A stretch of DNA of 64,000 nt, taken from Hepsetus odoe (taxonomy: Eukaryota > Chordata > Actinopteri > Characiformes > Hepsetidae). The position numbers were made by a program, and so were the translations under genes. A model generated the notes under the pieces. That model was not told the origin of the DNA. It saw nothing but the letters and a program-made list of their open reading frames with translations, and searched no databases. This document shows, piece by piece, positions 40,210 to 52,900 of this stretch. Numbering within the stretch: the first letter of the stretch is position 1; every line of letters starts with the position of its first letter. The stretch covers positions 13,639,017 through 13,703,016 of the forward strand of contig CM029386.1 of the NCBI GenBank assembly GCA_017165825.1, written 5' to 3'.

Positions 40210-43200
40210 AAGTGTGTGTAGGTGTGTGTATTTTGAAGAGTTAGTAATACAACTAGTAATACAACTACATTGAATTTTGAAGCAGATAGGCCTTAGAACA
40301 TCTGTTCTATAATATTTACTTATTAATCTTCTGCCTTTTGTGCCTGGCCTTGTATGGGTGAAAATGAACAGGGAAATTAAGAACAACCCTTTAATAACAT
40401 CTTCTGGGTTGATCTACACTAAAAGCCGTAGAGCGAGTCCAAAATGTTTGTGTTCTTTTGTAGCTTTTGTGCAATTTGTCATTTGTAAATGACAAATGCA
40501 TTCGTTTCCTCAAGACAGAACAGCTTAAATTATATTATAATAAATTGTTCGGCTCCAGTTACAGGAGTTTCTAACAACCTCTTATGTATGTTTATCACAT
40601 TAGTGAGCATTCAATGCCATCGGCCTGCTCAGCGCTCCAGCCAGTCAAAACTCAGTTCCCAGAAAGCATCCTATGTGTCCTTCTGCCTGAAACCTTTTTG
40701 CTGTAGATAAAAAGTAATATTGCGATATCGTTTTTTTTAGTTTCCAAGAAGAAGAGCATTCCTGTGTAGAAGACTTAAAAAAACTTTTAAACATTTCGCC
40801 CCCTTTACCCCATTCATTAAGGACTTGCTAACTTTTTTTCAGTCATTTTGGATGAAACAGTATGAAAGTGACCAGGCTAGTTTGGTTCTGGTATGAACTG
40901 TATAAAAGCGGTCAAAAGCCTTGATCACTGTTGATCTATAAGCAAAAAATATATTTTTTAATAAATTGGTTAAAAAAAGTGTCCTCTGCTTTCCTCCACT
41001 GCTCATCGTTCACACATTCAAGCAGCACAGCAGCCTTCTTTTTCAACGTACCATCAATGTAACTGTTTGTTTTACCTCGTAGTAATTTCATTTATATTTT
41101 GAAAAAAAGAACGAAAGAATACATGAATGAAAAATACCTTCATTTAATGGGCAAGGCATGTCCTGATTGTACTTGTGTGTGTGTGTGTATATATATATAT
41201 ATCATGAAATATTTAATCAAATGTTCAAAAATGAAAATCTTGGATAGTTCCAGCTTTATAATAAAGTCTATGTGCTCTAAAAAATAAAATTAAAAACTGT
41301 ACATGAAAACAAATCACATTTGTGTATTCAGTGTACTTTTAAAATGTTACTGAATTCATTCAAATTCATCGAGAAATGATGCTCTGAATCATTAAATCAT
41401 AATAATCATGAATGAATCGAATGATATTGAGTTATTCCTCCTGGTTTGGGTTTCACTTAAAAATGCTGAGCTTGGTATAGACACTATAATCTTAGAACTC
41501 TACAGGAAGTGTGAGTCCCCTCTCATTCTCTTTACCACCGTCTCCGTGTCTCTTAAGGAGTAATTGAGGCTAAGAGGGTTTATCTGTGGTCAGAGCTAAA
41601 CCAATTGCCTTTCTGGGCCACCCCTGATAGAGCGAGAGAGAGAGAGTGAGACAGAGGAAAGGGAGGCAGAGCAACACTCCTTTAAGAAAAGCCCTGAGCA
41701 TGTCACCTATCTGTCCTCGTCTGTCATATTTCTCAGCCACCCTTTTTATCTGTTTCCTTTTTTTTTTGTGCTTCCCACCTTTCCATCCATCTTTCCTTCC
41801 TTCTTTTTAATCAGCTATCTGTCTGTCCACGAGTCTTTTTCTGCGTTCGTGTGAAGGACGAGGATGTTGGGCACAGTCACCGTCAGCCCACACTCTCGGG
41901 GCACGATGCTAATTGGGGCTGGCCAACAAACAGCAGCAAGCCGCATTTAGCGCTGTTATTTTCGGCAGGGGTCCCAAAATCTTCGAATGTGCAGAATGCT
42001 AAATGCAGAGCACTCCCCAGGCTGCCGTATGCAAGAGTCGAAGGCCTACGAGAGTGCATATGTTGGATAGCTGTGCTACTATGTGATATGCTTTCATGGG
42101 AAAGAGTGTTATGTTTGGCCTACTATGCAGGCCTACTCTACTCCATACTATAGTAGTACACTATTCTAAGCAGCAGCTGTTATTAAAGGAAGAGAATGTA
42201 AAGCGATATTCCCTGGCAGCCTTTTTGGAAAACATCTATTCATTAGATCACTTTCCCTAATGTTTGAAAATAGGACTGTGTATTATATATAGCACAGTGT
42301 TGCACAAGCACTTGCTATACATTTGGAAAAGTGACTAGCATCTAAGCGTGTAGTTATGTAGTTCATTGGAAAGTTGTAGAACCCAGGGATAGATGTAAAC
42401 AAACATCAGCCCAGAAGAACAAGTAACATGGATTTGAATCATTTACATGAGTCATATTACATTTATAACAAGCTTATAACATCTCAACTGCTTATCTTGA
42501 CTAGGCTCAGGGGTGGTGCTGGAGCCTATCCCAGTACGCAAAGGGTTAAAGGCAAAGAAACACAGTAAGACAGGTCGCCAGTCCGCACGGCAGGCACACA
42601 GACACACTCACACACATTCATACCTAGAGGGAAATTTAGCATCTCTTAATCCCCCTGAAATGCATGTCTTTATGCATCTCCATACAGAAGAAACCAGGCT
42701 GCCCCAGCTGGAAGTTGAATCCAGGACCTTCTTATGAGGGGACACCACTAACCAGCTGCCACTGCTTCTATTAATAGCTGTCACTCATATTAATATTAAC
42801 ATAAAAGCAGCAGCTTTTCATATTCAGTGTCTATATAGAACTTCACAGTAAAGTGCACGTTTGTGTAAAATGCATTACTAAATAAATTACTAAAATGAAC
42901 TATTATGTAAATTATCAATGTAATACGTCATTATGGATTATTTGCCACATGTGGTACATGTTTATTTTATATCAGGTAATAGAAATTGGGTTGATATTTC
43001 AGTTAAGAGTATCTCTATAATGACTTTCATGTAGAAAACATCATTTGACTAGATGTTCAGACTTTTAGATGTTAATAAAGCCGTGAAGTTCAGCTAAGCT
43101 TTCGTAAATTATAGATGCAACATTATTATTTATGTTTTGCTGAGCTTCTGTCTGCTAAGAAGCCTTTTAGAAGTTAAATATCACATTGACATGTTATCTG

Positions 43201-46200
43201 CTTCTAGATTAGAGGACGGATTCATTGAAAATTCTAATAAAAGCACTGTTGCTTTTTTAGTAAATGTAAACAGCATGTCCTCTACAGCAGAACTGGTCGC
43301 ATTATTAAATCCCTGATTGTAAACTTTAGAAGAGTAGTGCAACAACCTTTCACAAGAGCTAAAAAGTAAATTTTCAATTGACATATGCTTTGCAAATAAT
43401 AAATAATGTTTCTGCGCTTGGGCTTTGGTTATGAAAATATAGTTGCTCTCTAATCGTTACCTGTTTTGAATTATTTCTCTTCCCAGACAGTGAAATTGTC
43501 CCTCCAGACTGTCTCCGTCCCCGCTCTTTCACCACGGTCAGAGGAACCTCCTCTCTGCGACGCGAGGCTGATGCGTCCCGTTTGTCGGTCAGCCTGTGTG
43601 ACCTGAACTTGCAGCAGGATGAGGCCAGACTTCGCCTCCCTCCAGCCCCTGCTGCTTGCCCGATCCCTCAGAATTCCCTCAACTCCCAGCAATCCTCCTT
43701 CCTCCCCCCAGCTCTGGAGAGTGACCTGCGCTTCCACCAGCTCCGCGGTGCCCACATCAAGACCCTGGATGAGCAGACGGTGGCCCGGTCCGAACATGCT
43801 GGCCTACGTGAAGAGCGTACCCTAGTGTTCACTGAGCGCTCTCTGCGATCTGCTGAGACCATCTTCATCAAAGTGACCAAGTCCAGTCCAGCCCGTTCCG
43901 GTTCCCTCTCCTATGGTGTTACGTCTTGCGACCCATCGGCATTGCGCCCCAGCGACCTGCCCTACAACCCGGAGGCGCTGGTGGATCGTAAGGAGTTCTG
44001 GGCAGTCTGTAGAGTGCCCACTGTGCTGCAGAGTGGAGATATACTCGGCTTCCTGGTCACACAGGACGGAGAGGTGATCCTGAGCCATAACGGAGCGAAT
44101 GCAGGGATGCAGGTGTGTGTTGATAACTCACGTCCACTCTGGATGTTCTTCGGACTGCACGGCGCCGTCACACAGCTGAGGATTCTGGGTAGGTTGTTTC
44201 GAAGTTGCTATGCTGGTTCTAGTTTGGAATCACTAGCAGTATTAATGATTTTCATTATCATTATATATAATAAGAATTTAGCAATTATATAGTACTTAAT
44301 AAAACAGTATGCATATAATGTTATAAACCAAGGACAGTATTCAGTATTTTAACTAGGGATGCATCAGTTCTGAATTTTTTATTCTGATTTTTCACAACAA
44401 TGTTGGCCAATGAGCAACTTTTATTAGCTGTTTTTATCAGGAAGTGCGCAAAGACAAATCACAGACACCAGCAGAGACCACCTTTTTGCTATCTAAACTG
44501 GTAACAAGCTATGTAAAGGTATGCATAAATAATTATGTTGTAATTTTTTTGGTATAGGTTAGCAGTAGTAGTAGTGTAGTGTTCATATGAAGTTGAGATT
44601 AGATATAGTAGGGCTCACTTCTTTGCACAACCTTGGCTCTGGAACCAAACTTCTAAATGGAGGCTGCACTTCTCTGGAGCTGTGCAGGGTGAGAGGCAGT
44701 GTGCACGTGTGGGGTTACTTGTTCGCCCGTGACAGAGAACCACTATGTTGGAGTTTGTCCCGGTAAGGGTTGCTTCTGCTAGTTGCAGGGGGTGAAGCTC
44801 TGGTTGTTGTGACAGTACATGTGCCAAATGGCATCTCAGAGTATCCAACCTTTCCAGGGGCACTGGGGATTGTCCTTGAAAAGGGGACCATTGAGAGACG
44901 TCAACGTTATTATTGGCAATGACGGTGAAACTTGGAGGGGGGGTATCTGGGAGGAATTGCCTGCCTGATCTATACCCTAGTGGTGTTGGACTATTGTTCA
45001 TAACGAACAGCAAGACTGTGCATTAGCTTATAAGTGTATCAGCTTCTAAGTGTATGTGGTGCCAAAGCTCCTTAGGCCTCTTCAGACGTGCGCCCATATG
45101 TTCTGAACACTAGGGTGAAGAGCGGGGCAGAGCTGTCAACTGATCACCACCTGGTGGTGAATTGGATCAGATGGCAGGAGAGGCAGACACTTGAAGGATG
45201 ACCGGAGTTCACCAAGCCAGTCTGCATGTGCTTTGTGTATCTGTAGAAGGCATATAAGCATGTTCTCCAAAAGGTACTGTAGGGAATGTTGAGGCAGCAG
45301 ACAAAGCTCTCAGTTTATCAGTTGATCTTGGTTACCACCCTCACCTATGGTCATGAGCTCTGGTTGGTGTCCAAAAGAATCCGAGTGGGGGCTGTATACA
45401 ACCCTTTGGTTGAGTTTAAGTGGTTCAGGCATCTGTTTGTGAGTGGAGGTGTTTCAGGCACAAGCAGCTGGGAGGAGACCATGGGGCACGCTGAGAAAAT
45501 TATATCTCTGGGCTGACCTCCTCAGCCAGCAACCACTGTGACCCAGTCCAGTAGTGGTTTTTGAAAATGGATGGAACAATTTTTATGTGTGACTTTGTAT
45601 ATGCTTTTTCAGGACTAATGATTTCTGATGAAATATAGTCAGAGCTAGGTTTTATCCAAGTCTGCAGGTGACTCTCCTTGCTGTCTATATTGCAGTTGTA
45701 TTTGTTTTAAAACTCTTATGAGATTATCTCAATCAAATACAATATCCTCCTTGTGCGGTCACACAAGCTGTACCTGTTCACTGTCAAAACCAGATTAGCT
45801 CTGACAGATAACACTGACAAACGCTTTAAAGCACAAACAGTAACCATCTGCTCATATTGATTACTGCGTATGGCTCAATAATCGAATGAGGAAGTCCACT
45901 TTTTATGCAGATATACACCTTTCTGACAAAGTGTCCCTTTTATTGACTTTACCTGTTGATGGAATTACACAGCCAACGCCTGGAGACTTTCAATAAGCAA
46001 AGTGTATTAGATTATATTGGTAAGTCCCCATGTCCTTCAGTATCAGTTTGAAGCATGTGTTTTATCTGTTGAGACACAGGTCAAACCAATATTTGATCAC
46101 CGTTTTAAGATCCACCAGAGATCTGGACAACATGACCAGGTGTTAATTAGCTGTAACTTATTAACATAACTTTAACTTTTCTCCAACTCTGAGAATTCAG

Positions 46201-46927
46201 CACTATCTAGATGTTAGTCCTTTATTGCTGAGGCAAGAACAACAGCTGCTTTAATCTCCTTGTCTCTTTTAATAATGATACTTCTCAAGATATAATAACG
46301 GTGTTTTGTTTTTTTAACTCTTCTCCCGCATATTTTTCTACCCGTTTCATCAACCAGTTTATAACATATTGGAAGTGTTCCAGCTGTGAGACAGCTGCTT
46401 TGACATTCTTCAGTGTGGTTTAAGCAATTGAATGTGTTGTTTTTTATTATTGTGAATTAAAGAGAATTAAAGTCCATAAAAAAAATCAAACACCGTCCAG
46501 TGGCAGGCGCTGGCCATTACAGCCACTCGCCATTTCCGCTGGATGGATGATTGACCTAACAGTAGGAGGATAAACCTAACAGTCCCAAATGCATGTCTGT
46601 GAGAGAATTGTGTTTGTTTTCCGTGTAAGGGGCACTTAAGTGCGTTGGCTGAAACTGATTGCTTAAACGGAGGTTTCTTAGTGTTCTGAATTGCATTATA
46701 TTTGTGTACAGTGCAAAGAAAGATAACATGGCACTCAAAATGCTCAAAATCCACAATTAGATCCATTTAATCAACTACCTTTGGGGCAAATTTTTTGTGA
46801 CAGAACTAAAGACTGAATGTGTTACTGGCAAGTTGTTGGCAAGATTAAGGTAACAAACTCATTAAGTGAATGGTTTCTGCAAGTAGACCTCTCTAAAACT
46901 CCAATAGTCCTAAATGATTTTGGATTC

Positions 46928-46980
<53 letters not shown>

Positions 46981-49311
46981 TAAATCCAACATAAATAGTA
47001 CAGCTGACAGAGAGGCAAGAAGGAAAAAAAGAGAGAGAGACTACTGGGTTAATAACAGGAACTGCAACAGGACGACGTGTGGGCGTCTTGTGACCTGCAT
47101 TCGTGCTGTGGGTGCTCTCAAACACACTTCTGTATTTCTCGGAGCATATTTCTCTCCCCCACACCCTCTCTTCGTCTTGCCACCTCCATCCATCTCATTA
47201 GGGCTCTGTGAGGAAGGGAACGAGTGGCAGGAGAGTGGGCGACTTGTGCTTCACATTGGAGAGTGAACATCTCGCACTTCCTTTTCCTTCATGCTCTGGT
47301 GTTCTTCATACCCCTCTTTCCACAGGCTTTTAGTATAAGCCAAAGAATGAGTAATGCTTATTTTTTTTGGATATTTGCATTCATGTTTCCTCTAGCGGCC
47401 ACAAATGGGATCAGTTTAGGAAACCTATTGCAGTGCTTCCAATAGAATGTTTTTGTTATTGGACAGTATTGGTTATGACAAGGGATAGAGGGGCTACACA
47501 TGAACTTGATCTGAATTTTACTTGCCTGGCGCACATCACCCTGTACTACTGCTTGAGCCAGATTTTGCTAGGAAGTCACCATGTTGTTGCAAAACATTTT
47601 ATGCAACTCAGACTCCGACAAAAACAGTCTTATCTTTGGCATATTGAGGAGGTTATAAAAATAGGAAGAAATGATGTACTGTGACAGGTTTCAAAGTGCC
47701 TAAATATAAAAGGTGCCAGATCAAGGGGTTCCAGGTAGAGCTGCATAATAAGATAATCTTAAAGATCGACTGCATGCTTCTTCACAAGCAGAAAATAAGT
47801 TGTCCTGTTTAAAAGGATTTAGTGCAGTGAGAAAAACATTGCGTTCATGCTTTGGTGGCACTAACGGTTCTTCCTTCTTCATTCAAACAAATCACATTTC
47901 CCATCTATTTCGTACAATGACCATTTCTGGAAGCATCGACAGATTACATTTTTGATAACCTGCAGTTCCAGCCACTCCCATCAGCAGCATCCTGATCACT
48001 TCCCTGATCATGTGTATAATCATCTGCACTGGTTTCTTTATTGCTTCATGCCTTCAGTTCGATTTCTTATATAAGGCACTGTGTGACTTAAGAAACAAAA
48101 AACTAGTTTCCCGGTACAGGGACTGGACTGAAAATAAGAGCCATAACTTTGTCCTTCAGGAGACTTTTTCCTCAAAAAAAAACATTGGAAGCAGCATGAA
48201 GTAAGACAATAAAGCAAGACTCACTTTGGCAGTCAGCTAATGTGACAGTCTCTCTGTTGTGACTGTGTTTGCTGAGGAAATCATAGATGGGATTAGTGAC
48301 CTGTTTGAGATTAATGGAGATTGAGAACACTATCTGATCATTAGTGATCACACATCTCAGATCATTATCTGAGATGATGAAATCTGAGATGGTGTCTGAA
48401 GTGATATCTGAGGTTTTGCCCAGTCTGCTGCTCTGTGATGCTGCTGGTACATGACTGGTGTGTGGTATTAGAGCAAGCAGCAGCTGAAATTGTCCTTTTT
48501 TTTTGTTTTAGGTTTCGGAAACGGAAAGTTAGTTTCTGTTTAAGATATCTGTACTCTCTTGGTGATGGAAGAATTCCAAAGAAAAAAGACAAGCTGCTAC
48601 ATCTCTCCCCTCCCATAAATCATTGCATTGCATTTCCTAATTTAGTGCCCTTCCTCGATGCCTGTCCATCGCTCTCAGTGGTACAGGTGTGCATCGGGGA
48701 GCAATTACTCAGCCTGTCAGAACCCACCAATTGGTCAATTAGTCCATGCTTTTCAGTTACTTCATTAGGAGCCATCCCAGAAATCCTTGCAGCAGCGGTT
48801 CTGGAAGCTGGGCTCTTATTGGTGGAAAGCAAGCCTCTTTATCAGAGTTGTAATAGCCCAGGACACAGGGGCGGTCAAACCTGTCTCATTATGCCAGCCA
48901 GCAATTAGGAAGCGGTCACGGAGCGACGTCAGCCAGCCTTGACGTGTCATCTCTTCTTTCCTGCCAAAGACAATAGTGTCTAAAAATATTAGCAGCTCCA
49001 GTGGCAAGAGATGCAGAAGATAGCGGCTGCTTCAGGCTATATCAGTTCTTTGAAAGTGAATTTAATCAGCTAGAAGGGATGGCTAAATGATTAGCTTCGA
49101 AGTGCCTTGTTTCTTATTACTGTAATGCCATAAGGCTGACCTTCAAAGCTCTCGAGGTTGCGGCGTAAAAGCAGAAGTTAAAGTGTTAATAAAGGTACTG
49201 TCAGTATAGCGACTCAGTCAAGGTGCTACTAGTATGAAAGCATAACACATCAGTTATTACTGTAATTAAAGGTACAATAGTATTTTCATAGATTCTAATA
49301 GCTAATTTGTA

Positions 49312-49352
<41 letters not shown>

Positions 49353-49895
49353 ACTGCAAAGTGTGTTTGGACTCTTTGGTCTGATGCAATTTGTGCAATT
49401 CTATTGATCCATAAAGATCAACCTTGATTCACTGGACGAAAGTAATGCGTGCAGTGTGTATGTGTTTGTGTGTGTGTGTGTGTTCATGCGTTTGTGTACA
49501 TGCGGTCGTGCGTGTGTATATGTGTGGCCTTGGGTGTCATTATCTCAAGAGAAAGCAGTTCAATATTTAGAGCCAAATTTCCACACCAGTTTGTGTTATA
49601 AGCGATAGGCTGTGAGGAATACATGTTGCTGATGTTTGGACTGATTGGCCGACAGCAGGAGTGATGGTGAGAGGATGGTGAAGAGGAGAGGCTAATCAGA
49701 GGCGATGTATTATGCATCCTGTCATAGAGCTTTCACACTCGAGCCAACACTTCTACCACCCACACTCACTCCGACGTGTCCCCTCTTTCCACTGTCTACT
49801 TGTCTCCTCTCTCACTCTCTCTCACTCTCCCTCAGTCTCCTTTCTGAACTGAAGGTTCTTATACACAGTCTTCTTCATCCACATACGCACACACG

Positions 49896-49947
<52 letters not shown>

Positions 49948-52900
49948 TATAAATATAGCTTTAAAACGTTGTATAGCTTTAAAACGTTAGCTGTTCTCCC
50001 ATATGCATATGTTGCATACCATTTCATATTGAAAATTTAAGCAAACACACACACACACACACACATGCATGTAGCAGGTGGACATGGTCATGTACTGATT
50101 CACCCCAGATCAGGCAGCGCACTGGTTTTTTAACAAACTGTAAAGGCCTGCATATGACGTTGGTTACCGATGCTCAAATCCGCTTTTAAAAGCCTCTCAA
50201 ACAACATCCTCTATTCAAGACAATGGGCCAAATCCTCCACCTGCATCTGAATACGACATGAGCACAACCTGCTATAGAAACCAACACAGGGAAAGAAGAG
50301 CAGTGTTAAAGAGAGAGAGACAGGAAGCGGGAGGAAGAGAGCGTCTTTAAAAGTAAAGATCTCTCTGTCTGAGTGCTATTGAATTAAATTCCTCCTCTGC
50401 ACACATACTTTAGCCAGAGATTATATCTTTGGCTAACCATTGCTACACACAGAGCACTCTACCATGCTGCTTTTACAGTGCATGGTAAACCCTTCAGGGC
50501 ATACAAGAGGCAGCAGCAGCACAAAGCCTGGACAACCAAAATAAAGTGCACACAGCAGTGGTTTTGTTCTTTTAGAAGTCATTTTTGAATAAACGTATCC
50601 TCCCACATATCCAGCAAACGTTATTGTGACTCATAAGACATTATGACCCACCTATTCAAACACAATCATCTAAATGACACCCTAGTCAATACCCAAAACA
50701 AAATCAGCAATTTTTACTGGAATAAAGTCAAGCAACATAATACATATAAAAAAATATATACATACATACAAATGTATTTTCTATATATTTTCATTCATGG
50801 TGACACATTTTTGGTCATTCCTACATCTACATATTTTGGAAATTCAAGACTTTATTTGTTATTTTTACATTTGCAGCATTTAGTAGACGCTCTTATCCAG
50901 AGAGACTTCCATGTCCTAACTACAGGGACAGTCCCCCTGGAGACACTCAGGGTTAAGGGTCTTGCTCAGGGACCCAGTGGTGGTAGTGCCAGAGGTGGGA
51001 TTCGAACCTGGGACCTCTTGAGCCACAGGTCCATAGACAAGTACCCTACCACTAGACCACCATCACCCCTATATGTACAATCGTTACAGTTCTCACACTC
51101 AGAAACCATATATTAGAATAATAAACGAACAAAAATAGACCAATATAAAAGTATAAGTGAAACTGACTATTTTTGTCATTGTGAAACACGGCACAGCACA
51201 CAATGAGACACAACACAACAAAAATTCATCCTCTGCTTTTCACCCACACACCATACAGCAGAAGGCAGCTATTTAAAGTGCCCGGGGAGCAGTGATGGGG
51301 ACAGCACCTTGCTCAAGGATACCTCAGGACAACCTACCGGTCGAGTATTTGAACCCTTGACCTTGCGATACAACTCCCTAACCACTAGGCCACTGCTGCC
51401 TATTCATGTGTACATTCATGTAGCAAATAGTAATACTGAAGCAGCAATCTGCCTGATACACAGTGTACTGTGTGCAATGAGTATACAATTGCTAATATAA
51501 GCAAGTTACACACATACACTTAAAATAATGTAGGCTAAATCTATGTACTGTGAAATTGTGTGCTGCTAGAGTACATGTCCTGTGGATTGTTTTGATTTAG
51601 GAGCCCAATGACCTGTAGATGAAAGTCCTCCTTAATCCCTGTTTTTGTCCAGATGCTGCAGAATAGCCATCCTGATATGAGCAAGCAGAACAGGTTATTG
51701 TTTGGTCGTGCGTGGCCTTTTATGATCTTGGTCTCTCTGGATCTGCAGTACGGCGTGTAAATATCCGGCAGGGAGGGCAGTGCAGATACGTTCAGCTGTG
51801 CAGATCACTCTGTACAGAGCCTTATGGCTTAAGCATAAATGGTTTATTTTTAAAGCAATTATCCAAACAATAATATGTGGCATACTTTGCATTTTATTGC
51901 AGTTAACCAAACTATAGAATATAATGAGATTATAATGTTTCTAATTAATAAATTTTTTTTTAAAAGACCACTCTAATATACTGTCGAAGTACATTAGCTT
52001 AGCAAACAGACCGCACACAGTTATTAATATTCATAATAAAGGCATAGTGAGCAGCAGTGTCCAAATTTAGTCCGGAGGGGCAGAGGTGGCCTAATGTTTA
52101 GGGAGCTGGCGCCAGCATTGGAAGGTTGTGGGTTCGAATCCCAGACCAGTAGTTTGCCCTGAAGCACTCTTGAGTCTGATGTGCGCCATGCAAGTAAAAT
52201 TTCAGATCAAGTTCATGTGTAGCCCCTCTATCCCTTTTCATAACCAATACTGTCCAATAACAACAACATTCTATTGGAAGCTCTGCAATAGGTTTCCTAA
52301 ACTGATCCCATTTTTGGCCGCTAGAGGAAACATGCATGCAAATATACAGTCCCCATCACTGCTCCCCGGATGCTTTCAATAGCTGCCCCCTGCTACACTT
52401 GTGTGAATGGGTTAAATGCAGAGGCTGGTTTGTGGTTGTGTTTTTAACGAGTCTTGTGAGTGTGTCTGAAGATGAGAAGTACCCAAAGTTGCATCAAAGG
52501 GCATACGTCCTTTTGCAGTAACAAATATTGCTAGAACAATTAAAATAAGAATATATTGTGAAGCCTTGATGGTAATCCACATTCGTTCTATTTTTCTGTA
52601 ACATTTGTGTAAAACACGTCACCTTATATCTGTAAGCTAGGTCTAAATAATCATATAACATAAGAATAATGCATTCTGCCTCGCAATGAACTGGCAACCT
52701 GTCCTATTTCTTCTCATGCACTGTGCCCATTCCAGCACCCCCACCAACCCTAGCTAGGATATGCAGCTCAGATGATGAATGAATATATGAATGTATGATA
52801 ATGTATTTTTTCATAACGCACTAACAATACAGTGAAATTCATATAGACATCAGTTCCAATCAGAATTTCTCTCTCTGATGAAAGACTGCTATAAAGCGAT

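Larger units (their letters stand above)
23650..43486 (+). other. neurl1: neurl1 intron 3 (19.8 kb)
   Basis: GT-AG, phase 1, the longest intron; it separates the NHR1 and NHR2 exons. It contains (TAGA)n at 24307-24387, Tc1-like remnants (25900-26030, 28473-28706, 29198-29523), SINE copies (27445, 28832, 29524, 30794, 32499, 36550, 36805, 42488) and a hAT/MITE-like stretch near 37255-37325 (cgactgctccccgcagcgca). Several repeat-free, sequence-complex blocks (33640-33910, 35630-35790, 39420-39690, 41850-42060) are candidate regulatory elements. Confidence 0.85.

Noticed and set aside
43582..44292. Reading the 236-codon open frame as a separate gene
   Set aside because: It starts at TTG and is simply the interior of neurl1 exon 4 reading on into intron 4. 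True exon boundaries are 43487 and 44188.
45286..45516. Separate gene from the 76-codon frame
   Set aside because: It is the eroded reverse transcriptase C-terminus of the LINE at 44640-45575.
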